A stretch of DNA of 15,902 nucleotides, taken from positions 1 through 15,902 of the forward strand of contig JALLAZ010000408.1 in NCBI GenBank assembly GCA_036939755.1, read 5' to 3'. The translations under genes were made by a program, and so were the position numbers. Source of the stretch: Stephanodiscus triporus. Lineage: Eukaryota; Bacillariophyta; Thalassiosirophyceae; Thalassiosirales; Thalassiosiraceae. Below the pieces are notes generated by a model. That model saw only the letters and a list, made by a program, of their open reading frames with translations, was not told the origin of the DNA and did not search any database. This document shows positions 8,815 to 15,902 of the stretch, in pieces. How positions within the stretch are numbered: the first letter of the stretch is position 1; every line of letters begins with the position of its first letter.

Positions 8815-10206
8815 AACATCAAGTACCTCGAACACTGCAGCAAGTTGAGCTACCCTCTCTGCCACGTCGGGATGCTGCATTATTCGAATGTACAAGGCAA
8901 CGAGACAATTGAATGATATATGTATCTCATAGCGATTGTCACCGTCAGAACAATCAGATCCACCGGTGCGGGGTGCACGATCGATGCGGCCCATTTCCTG
9001 CGCCACCATGTGCATGTTTGGTACCATTCCGAGCCTATACGACCGACGACATAGACGACTACTAACGCCGCAATCAGCCGCCTTTGTGGCGGGCATAATT
9101 CTCAAGTCAGGAAACGAGTTGCTCAAATCACTAGACTCATTGCCATCATTTAATGCGTCGCCTGCGAATGCATGCATGACCATAACTTTAAATTGCATCC
9201 CATCCGCCCCGGTCATTGCGATGGATTCACCGTCGTTGGGTGACGCGTCGATAATTGCCTCCGTTGCATCTGTGATTGCACCCTGTGCCGATTTCATTGA
9301 GTTTGTGTATACAATCGTTTTAAGGTCGGTTTCAAATTCATAGTCGGAAGCGATGCACTTGTAAATTGATGATGATGGTTGTCCGCATATGTTGACGTCG
9401 AAGTAAATCGTTCTTCGGGACAGTTCCTGCCAAACGATGACATTGGGTGAACGCCCGAGTAGATCGCTGATGACCTCCTGGTCATCAACTCGGAAGGTTG
9501 CCGACATTGCAATAATATTACACGGGGACGGCATCATAGCATGTAGCCGATACAACGATTTTACGGCCGAGCGAAACTCAGGCCGGAATGAGCGGCCATC
9601 TTGATTGACCGTATGTGCCTCATCTATGCAGATGAGACGCAAAAATCTGCGACGAGCAATGGATGATAGGCACCTAAACCACGGAGATGTGTCAAGAAGC
9701 GACTGCGGGGATGCATATAGAAATATAGAAATTGCATCCGCCTCTGAACAATGGAGCGCGTCGAGCCGTTTTTGAAGGACTTGACCGTATATGCCGCACA
9801 TCTCGTCAAGATGGAAAGATTCAATACCGTTCTCGTAATTGGAGCTCTTGTTGACCTGATCACTGCCCAGGCCGACGAGAGGAACCATCGATAGGATCAC
9901 GCCGGTGAGCAAGGACCCGGCGGTTAGGGGGATCGCGGATTTACCTGATCCTGTCTTAGCAATCACATAAAGCAACTTATTGTCTGTAAATGCCAGTTGA
10001 TGGATGGATCTGACCTGGAACTCATGAGGATGACGAATCCCCCAATCCTCCAGCATTGCCTTTCGAATCCAACCTTCATGTTGAGGATCAATGCCAACAA
10101 ACTCAGATGGAGGTGCACTGGCTCCTAACTGTTTGCGCCGGGAAGGAGCATTGATACGAGCATAGGGAGTTGGCTGTGTGCCAGAAATGGTGGTGCCCTC
10201 TGACAT
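8740..10206 (-). CDS. RecQ-like DEAH-box DNA helicase
   Basis: This is a superfamily 2 helicase of the RecQ type, encoded inside the TIR element, with 488 residues from the ATG at 10206. Motifs in order are a Q-motif-like FQVRSIHQ (63-70), Walker A AKTGSGKS (83-90), motif Ia around SMVPLVGLGSDQV (106-118), DEAH (195-198), SAT (235-237), a motif IV-like TIVYTNS (297-303), motif V around IMPATKAADCG (370-380) and motif VI QEMGRIDR (403-410). The end KKCHHALLEDYFGNP resembles the last part of the RecQ zinc-binding domain, but the full four-cysteine set is not evident and there is no HRDC domain. All ATPase residues are present, so the core could be active. The same frame continues upstream of the ATG through about 41 acidic codons to a TGA at 10333-10335 and then into a further 222-codon open stretch. 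The ATG start may therefore be a truncation of a longer protein. Confidence 0.86.
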   Translation of the reverse strand: MSEGTTISGTQPTPYARINAPSRRKQLGASAPPSEFVGIDPQHEGWIRKAMLEDWGIRHPHEFQVRSIHQLAFTDNKLLYVIAKTGSGKSAIPLTAGSLLTGVILSMVPLVGLGSDQVNKSSNYENGIESFHLDEMCGIYGQVLQKRLDALHCSEADAISIFLYASPQSLLDTSPWFRCLSSIARRRFLRLICIDEAHTVNQDGRSFRPEFRSAVKSLYRLHAMMPSPCNIIAMSATFRVDDQEVISDLLGRSPNVIVWQELSRRTIYFDVNICGQPSSSIYKCIASDYEFETDLKTIVYTNSMKSAQGAITDATEAIIDASPNDGESIAMTGADGMQFKVMVMHAFAGDALNDGNESSDLSNSFPDLRIMPATKAADCGVSSRLCRRSYRLGMVPNMHMVAQEMGRIDRAPRTGGSDCSDGDNRYEIHISFNCLVALYIRIMQHPDVAERVAQLAAVFEVLDVLVVPKKCHHALLEDYFGNPNTTSQ

Positions 10207-10332
10207 CTCAGTGTCCTTCGCGGCATCACTGTCGCTACTATCGTAATCTAGGAGCGCTTCTTGGTGCCGCTGATCGGACTCGCTTTCACTTTCACTGTCA
10301 ATTAAATCATCAGTAGAAGTACCAAGGCTAAA

Positions 10333-11001
10333 TCAAACAGCACGATAGGATGGAATATCGTCTTTGTTGGCATCGCTTCGGTGAGCGCGGCTTCTTGTGC
10401 GCGGAGCAATGACAGAGAGCATATTCTCAACAGGGGCGGGGGACGACGCGTTTTTGTTGTTGTTGATATTATTGCTGTCGACATCACCCCCGGCTTCACT
10501 GTCGCTGGATGAGTCGGGGGCATTGTACACCCCTCCCCACGTCTCCCTCCGGGACTGGTGTAGACCGGAGGCAGAGGGGAGAGGGGGGTTCCAATAATCG
10601 TCGTCGTCAACTTCATCGACATCGATATCGTCGCCATCGCCTTCGCCTGCAATGCCATCGTCGGTCATGGTCGACGCGTCGAGTCGACGGTGTTCGTCGG
10701 CAGCGCGCGTCGCGTCAAGTCGACGGCGTTCGTCAGCAGCGCGCGTCGCGTCGAGTCGACGGCATTCGTCGGCAGCGCGCGTCGCGTCAAGTCGACGGTG
10801 TTCGTCGGAAGCGCGCGTTGCGTCGAGTCGACGGCGTTCGTCAGCAGCGCGCGTCGCGTCGAGTCGACGGCGTTCGTCGGCAGCGCGCATCGCGTCAAGT
10901 CGACGGCGTTCGTCGGCAGCGCGCGTCGTGTCAGCGCAGCCAGCATTAGAGGCGGTGCCCGGCTCGAGCGGCAGTTCTTTGTCCTGCTCGTCAGGGTGCA
11001 A
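10333..11001 (-). pseudogene. Probable N-terminal part of the helicase ORF, cut off by TGA
   Basis: This 222-codon stretch is in exactly the same frame as the downstream helicase and is separated from it only by the TGA at 10333-10335 and about 42 codons. It encodes seven 12-residue repeats of the form RAADERRRLDAT (highly charged, likely helical), then an acidic region (DGDDIDVDEVDDDD) and a Ser/Asn/Asp-rich low-complexity segment. Acidic and serine-rich composition continues on the helicase side of the stop (SESESESD), which supports one original protein of about 750 residues. No ATG opens it: the frame is closed at 11038-11040, and the first ATG in frame is at 10890 inside the repeats. A spliced first exon or loss of the true start is likely. 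A separate small gene is less likely. Confidence 0.6.
10683..10934. repeat. 36-bp minisatellite, seven copies
   Basis: Units start with GTCGACGG at 10683, 10719, 10755, 10791, 10827, 10863 and 10899, a strict 36-bp period with a few substitutions per copy and no indels. The period is a multiple of three, so all six frames stay open across the array and produce several spurious ORFs. In the helicase frame (minus strand) each unit gives a 12-residue charged repeat. Substitutions such as Arg to His and Ala to Ser leave the frame intact. Confidence 0.93.
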
Positions 11002-11152
11002 TAATTGGTATGTGGATGGAGGGGGGGGTGCAAGGAACTACATCAGGGTGACTGGGGGGAGGATGCAAAAAAGCAGAAAATATATGGTACTCATATAGTT
11101 CCCCACCACAGAAAAATAACTAGCGGAGTTTTGGCTTTGGCACAACCAAAAA

Positions 11153-11252
11153 CCATTTGGCGGTCGAGTCTTTAGAGAGTCTGCCAGTATGTACCTTCCT
11201 ACCTTTGTGGAAGTTACATACTGTAGCCACTGTAAAGATTCGAATTTGAGTG
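11153..11252 (-). repeat. Right terminal inverted repeat
   Basis: This is the partner of the repeat at 7795-7900. The central 31-bp and inner 21-bp blocks are identical and the outer 14 bp match. Its inner edge carries the same CCAAATGG string on the minus strand, where the ATG opens only a 21-codon frame. The helicase reading frame lies downstream on this strand in a different phase. Confidence 0.92.
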
Positions 11253-11677
11253 TCCTTGGCTCCTTAACCGTGCTTATGGGATTTATTCAGATTTATAATT
11301 GACTTTTCAACGTAGGAATTCAGTAATTCTTAATAAATTGTTCATACTTGCTGAACCTCCTATTTATTCAGATGTATTCATTTCCTACATAGAAATGGAT
11401 CATTCTACACAGCTTGCCAAAAATTTTATTTGGAGGCCGCAGAAAGGAGGGATTTGGCGGGAATTCCTGCTGCTGAATTGCGGCGGGAACTCTTGCCGCG
11501 CCATCCATCTTACTTGTTGGAGCCATAGAATTCCGATGGATGTCAACGCGGAGAGTAAGCGACAAAGATCGGATCTCCCCTGGAGAGATCCAATCTTCGT
11601 CTCATCACTTCTGCCGCATCCTCATCGTCCGAAGCCATCCGCCCGCTTGTAGCTTTCGTAGAGATAAAAACGCCACC
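11253..11677. other. Spacer between TIR element and retroelement coding region
   Basis: I see no convincing gene in these 425 bp. If the retroelement has a long terminal repeat or leader, it should lie here, but no primer-binding site or TG...CA boundary is obvious. Visible structure includes a 12-bp direct repeat (ATTTATTCAGAT at 11281-11292 and 11362-11373), a GGCGGGAA direct repeat near 11457 and 11482, an ATCCATC/GATGGAT inverted pair around 11500-11545, and a hairpin with 12-bp arms (11 of 12 paired) at 11566-11577 and 11585-11596. Confidence 0.55.
11566..11596. repeat. Hairpin upstream of the gag-like start
   Basis: Arms AGATCGGATCTC and GAGATCCAATCT pair at 11 of 12 positions around the 7-nt loop CCCTGGA. 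It lies about 80 bp before the gag-like ATG and could be an RNA structure in the retroelement leader. It could also be chance. Confidence 0.6.
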
Positions 11678-13716
11678 ATGACCCCCCACAACTCCTGGAA
11701 ATCCTACTTCCTCTCGCTAACTGCTGCTAACGAGTCAGGCAACTGCAACATCTCTGGTTTCACCGGCGCGATGAACTTTGAGTCCTTGGCCGACGAAAAA
11801 ATGACGGCTCTCAACAAGCCAAACGGCGTTCTCCTCACGGCCAACAACAGGCAGGAAATCGTCCTCCTCCACAACCCCAAGACTTTGGCGGCACCCTCCT
11901 TTGTCCCACCAACAAGATCGGCTGCCTCCTTGGCGTCGGCCACAATGCAACGCCCATCATCATCGATGCGACCGCGGCCCTCCAACCCCTCCAAGTTGTC
12001 ATCCTGCCCCTCGCCGAGATCGCCGCATGCTCGTCAATCGACGAACTCCGAGCCCTCGCCCAGCCCGCCGCCAATGGCCTCGTGAACCTAGAAGCAATCA
12101 ACATTTTCTTCCCCGCCCCTTTCCTCCGAAACGCAATCCTCAACGAAGAAAATTCATCCCCCCTCGTGCTCATCCTCGTTGCAGTCAATGCCGGCATTGA
12201 ACACATCAACATCCACCAAAATGATGCTGATTTCGATGAGGACGAAGTAAACACTCACATCAAGTTGTTCATGATGTGGTGTATGGGAGTCCACCAAGCA
12301 AATGTCCCTGAGACTCGTTTCTCCGTCGACCCTGACGACGGAGAACTTGCGGCTTTCGGCCTCTGCCTCCACTCCGAACACATCATGCCCCCCACCGCAA
12401 CCGCACCAATGGGCCTACCCACTGGCACCTCCGATGTTTTTTGCTCCCTCGCAGCCGGCATCACTTACTCCCACGAAGAAGCCGAACACCAGAATCGCCT
12501 CCATAGCAAGCAATTGGACTTCATCAAGGAGAAGGAAGCAAAGAAGAAAAACAAGTACGAGAAATGGCACGAGACGAGTCGTCGCCTCATCCTCAATGCC
12601 GCATCCGAGGACGCCGATGAAGCCGCCGACTTCATCCCATCATCCTACCTCCGGATCATCAACAGCGAGACCGCGGGAATGGCCGACAGGGAACTCCAAT
12701 CCCAAATGCGAATCCTAGGTCACGAAGATGCTGGATTTGCCCATGGCCTTGCCGCTAGCCTCTACAATGGCGACATCCTGTGGAGCAGCCCCAACTCGCC
12801 CAGCAATCTATCTCCATTCACCGTTTTCAAACTCGACCCTCTCTCATCAGCTCAGAACAAATGTTGTGTCCAGCTCCACCTCCTCTCAAAAAATATTGAA
12901 GGCAAATCTCTCAAGGAGATCAAAGCCTCACAAAAACAGGAGGTGAAAGTCCCCGAGATGTTCGACAAGCTCGTCCAGTCTTTTGTCTTCTACTCCGGCA
13001 TCACAATGGTCCTGTTCGGAAAGAAGAGTGCCCTTGTGAACGGAATCGCGGGGCTCATCCACTGCATGCGCTGAGATAAGATCGTTTTCAAGACTCGCAG
13101 CGCCGGCGACAATGAATTTGCCACCAAATTCATTTTCGCCGTCAAAATCCGCATCCAACGCTGGCTCAAATCCTGCATGACGTACGACAATCAATCAATG
13201 ATCAACAATCGTCTCGTCAATTTTGACCCCGTTGTCGACGCCGTGCTCAACAGCACATTAACCATTGTCCTCCCCCCCAACTTCATTGTCACCACTCCTT
13301 CAAAACCTACGACCCCCACCATTGTCTTGCCTGGCGATGACACAAAGAAGAAGAACCCAAAGAAACGGAAATCAGGCGACGGCGACGACGGCAACGATTG
13401 CATCGTCAAAAACAATGACCCCATCAAGGACTTCCTTCTGAGGGAAGGAGAGGATTGGTCACGAGATTACGCCGGGAAGAGCACAGGCGATCATCCAAAG
13501 TACGGCGACACAGACTGGGTGTGCGCCCGCTGGTGGGTCAAAGGACAATGCTTCCGTGATGCAATAACAAAGCAAGCAACGTTGGCGCCAGTTACTTCCC
13601 ATCTGCCAAACGCACCAAATTCCAAGCCTACCTAACAAAGGTCCGCAGGGAGATAACTCCAACTCCCAACACCCTCAGCATGACTTCCCAGGCCGGGGTC
13701 TCGCGACGCCTGGCCT
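11678..13716 (+). pseudogene. Gag-like region of the retroelement, frameshifted
   Basis: The start sits in a strong context (GCCACCATGA). Reading begins in one frame (MTPHNSWKSYFLSL) and must move to another near 11880, in a short C-run, where loss of one base explains the break. The new frame then runs through 12082 to a TGA at 13072-13074. The same frame continues past that stop to about 13560, where a second shift restores a Cys/His cluster (a C-x8-C-x3-C spacing followed by a basic stretch) resembling a nucleocapsid zinc knuckle (CARWWVKGQC). A lysine-rich patch (KKKNPKKRKSG) precedes it. Between them lies a helical, charged body (KEKEAKKKNKYEKWHE) typical of structural proteins. This is assigned as gag-like from position and composition; no database family is claimed. 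Small frame changes may be sequencing errors in part. Confidence 0.6.
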
Positions 13717-15902
13717 GATGCGAAACCTCCCGACAACGCCCCATCCCCTCGGACGACAACTCCACGTCGCCCACCAATCCCACCGACATCCCCACGTCGA
13801 CAACCTCCTCCCAAATCCCCCTCCAAGCCTACTCCCAATGACGAACACCTAGTCGTCCGTTGGGAAAATGATGGGAACATCAGCACATCCATCGCCAACT
13901 GGATCCCTCCCGACAACGACGCTCCACCATCCGCCTCTGCTCAACCGACGAAAAAGCTATCACGAGGAATTCTCCATGCCCAAGACATTCTAGGTAAGTA
14001 CAACGATGCAACGATCCCCAAAATCACCAAAGCCATCAACCTCGACGGACCCAGGACTGGTGCCCCATCGGAGTACCTCAAGAGCAAGCCAATTCCTCAA
14101 GCCTACAAATTCGAATTCGATGGACTCCTTTGGACGACAACGTCAACAAAAACAAACGCGACGATGCCAATAATGACGACGGACCCTGAGAGCGTTGCCT
14201 TCCAGTACGCACAACCCCCGGAAGAACTCCTCTCCCACAAAAACGATGTGCCCACACCCCAGTGGCAATCATCCCCAACATTGGCACATCCATCACAACC
14301 GATGAACGTCACGACAACCCCCACGTCAACACCACCCTTGCCGACGCCATCACACCCGATAGCACCCCTTGTCCCCATACCCAAATGGACCCACCCGTCA
14401 TCATCCCACTTCGCGACAGATGACATCTGGCCGACCAACCTGATTGACATCATCCGTGCCATAAAAAACATGCCACCAAGACAGCCAACCCCTCCAGAAT
14501 TCTCTTTTGATCTCTCACTAGAGGTGGCCGAACGGAACTACATGGTGCTGATGCACAGGTACAACGGCAGCCTTGCAGCGTCATTAGGATCACAACGAGA
14601 CTCAACGGTAGGATACGGCTCGGAATTTCGAGACAAAGCAACACTATCTCACCTTTTTGCACGTCACCCAAATTGGAATCGGATGATCGAGATCCTACAA
14701 CATGGATCCAAATGGCCCCTCGAACCTTGGACGAGGACAAACGACAAGCAGACGTTGTGGAAGCACTGGCCTTTGGAAATCATGAGGGCACATCGCTGCA
14801 ACCCGAACGCCTGAAACAGTTCGTTTCGAAGGACGTCCATTACGGATACTGTCTCCCGCTACCCCTCGCGAAGGCCACCAAAATCCCGAGCATCCTCATC
14901 GCACCGATGAACATCCAAAAGCAAAACACGATCGACGAATATGGCCAGATCGTGCCCAAGGATTGTTTGACCCACGATCAGAGCTACAAATGGTCCTCCG
15001 GGACCTTCGTCAATAGCAGGGTCATCACGGAAGAACTCCTACCATGCATGTTTGGCTCATGCATCTGGCAGATTGACAATTGGGCCGTCACCGCTTGACG
15101 CTCGACGCCTCTACCCCAATCTTCCGATTCTCACATCAAAGATCAACTTTAAATCCGCTTTCCGTTGAATGCACCTCAAGGCCGAGACGGCATCGCAGAC
15201 ATGCACCATGCCCCCTGAATTCGAACTCCTCCTCAATTAGCTACGTTTGAGCTTCTGTGGCAAACCCTGCCCATACATGTGGGGCATTTTGTCCAAATCG
15301 ATATGCGATCTGGCTAATGCCATCCTTTTCAATGACAATTGGGACCCCTCTGATCTGCTTGCACCGAACCAACCGCTGGTGCCACCACGAATCCTCCTCG
15401 ACGACAACATCCCGTTCGGCGCAGGAGCAGAGTTGATTGTTGAGATCCCGACCAACCCCGGAGGCTCCCACGACGTTTACATTGACAACGTCATCCTCCT
15501 CACGGTCAATATCCCAGGCGCCGACAATGCTGCCCGTGGACAATCGGCCTCCCTCCTTGCCATTGACGCCACTGCTTGACTGAACCATCCAGACAAACCC
15601 ATCCCACGAGAAATCATGAATGCACGTAACAAGCTCTTTGCCGAGGCCGGCCTCACCAAAATCAAGATGATTCTCGGTTGGGAATTCGATTTCCGCCGCC
15701 TCAAAATCTTGCTCCCCGACAACAAATTCATCGCCTGGGCGACGGACGTCAACCAACTGCTTGACGCAGGGACGAGCACCGCCACAGAACTTGAATCAAC
15801 AATCGGACGCCTGGGACACCTCGCATTAGTTGTGCCAGGCGTCTACAATTTCCTCAGCCGCCTACGCGAACTCCAATGCTCAGCCATGCATCGCCGGACA
15901 AT
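13717..15902 (+). pseudogene. Reverse transcriptase (pol-like) region, inactive, partial
   Basis: A proline-rich linker (13717 to about 13850) leads into a conserved-looking segment (PRTGAPSEYLKSKPIPQAYK, near 14050-14105). The frame is ambiguous from about 14130 to 14400. From 14410 the frame is clear (WPTNLIDIIRAI), shifts near 14725 and again near 15093, and reaches RT motif A, read as SKINFKSAFR with Asn (15145-15147) where the family has Asp. TGA (15166-15168) and TAG (15238-15240) follow, then FCGKPCPYMWG, the VYIDN site with Asn (15487-15489) where YxDD is expected, a TGA at 15577-15579, and a connection region up to the window edge. Both changed residues are metal ligands, so this copy cannot be an active polymerase. 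The strand and order match the gag-like region upstream. Confidence 0.82.

Larger units (their letters stand above)
7795..11252. mobile_element. TIR-bounded element with RecQ-like helicase (unclassified)
   Basis: A 3458-bp unit is bounded by inverted repeats of about 100 bp. Inside are a RecQ-like helicase gene on the minus strand, an unrecognised acidic-tailed ORF on the plus strand, and a minisatellite. The outer flanks (a G-rich run on the left, TCCTTGG on the right) share no direct repeat, so no target-site duplication is visible and the exact ends are uncertain. No DDE/D transposase, tyrosine recombinase, HUH nuclease or TnpB-like motif could be recognised, so the unit is either non-autonomous, moved by an unknown enzyme, or uses the unknown ORF. 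Helitrons carry PIF1-type, not RecQ-type, helicases and lack TIRs, so this is not an ordinary Helitron. Confidence 0.72.
11678..15902 (+). mobile_element. Decayed retroelement, right end outside window
   Basis: A plus-strand gag-like then pol-like coding region spans the right quarter of the window and runs off the edge. The reverse transcriptase order (motif A, then the YxDD-like site, then a connection region ending in ELESTIGRLGHL...FLSRLREL) fits a retroelement. That last segment recalls the RT/RNase H connection of DIRS-like elements more than that of LTR elements, but this is only an impression. No long terminal repeat, integrase or tyrosine recombinase can be seen in the window. The copy is dead: it has several frame breaks, at least four stop codons, and changed catalytic residues. 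Confidence 0.8.

Noticed and set aside
10333..10335. Selenocysteine TGA in the helicase frame
   Set aside because: Helicases of this family have no selenoprotein members I know of, and no SECIS-like element was identified. A nonsense mutation is simpler.
10683..10934. CRISPR array
   Set aside because: The units are contiguous with no unique spacers, and the context is eukaryotic.
10509..11098. Several plus-strand ORFs across the minisatellite
   Set aside because: They exist only because a 36-bp period keeps every frame open. The minus frame is the one continuous with the helicase.
11299..11652. 117-residue plus-strand ORF in the spacer
   Set aside because: It has no recognisable domain, its first codon in the predicted frame is not an ATG supported by context, and composition is like the flanks.

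Overview
The window reads as nuclear DNA of a eukaryotic microalga, most likely a diatom. Genes are closely packed, three or more of the introns are short GT-AG introns of 70 to 91 bp, and an EGF-repeat secreted protein and a diatom-like retroelement are present. Genus cannot be fixed from sequence alone.

Bases 429-5265 hold two host genes on the plus strand: an XRN1-type 5'-3' exoribonuclease in four exons, and, 226 bases further on, a 20S proteasome beta-5 subunit in two exons. The beta-5 subunit has every catalytic residue and an N-terminus that looks like a signal peptide. Converging on them from the minus strand (5428-7545) is an intact-looking secreted protein built from two tandem copies of a module with four EGF-like domains.

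Bases 7795-11252 form a 3.46-kb unit bounded by imperfect terminal inverted repeats of about 100 bp. It carries a RecQ-like DEAH helicase on the minus strand and an unrecognised 305-residue ORF on the plus strand. The two ORFs converge and overlap by 75 bp. The helicase frame extends upstream through one in-frame TGA into an acidic segment and a seven-copy 36-bp minisatellite. No transposase or recombinase motif is recognisable. Just outside the left end lies an 80-bp stretch that can fold into a three-way junction. This element is the best candidate for something undescribed.

Bases 11678 to the right edge hold a decayed retroelement: a gag-like region with a Cys/His knuckle, a proline-rich linker, and a reverse transcriptase whose two key aspartate motifs are both changed to asparagine. 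At least four frame breaks and four stops interrupt it. Five of the disabling changes, and the helicase TGA, fit CpG decay. The element runs off the window. The left half of the window is therefore ordinary housekeeping sequence and the right half is accessory, transposon-derived sequence.
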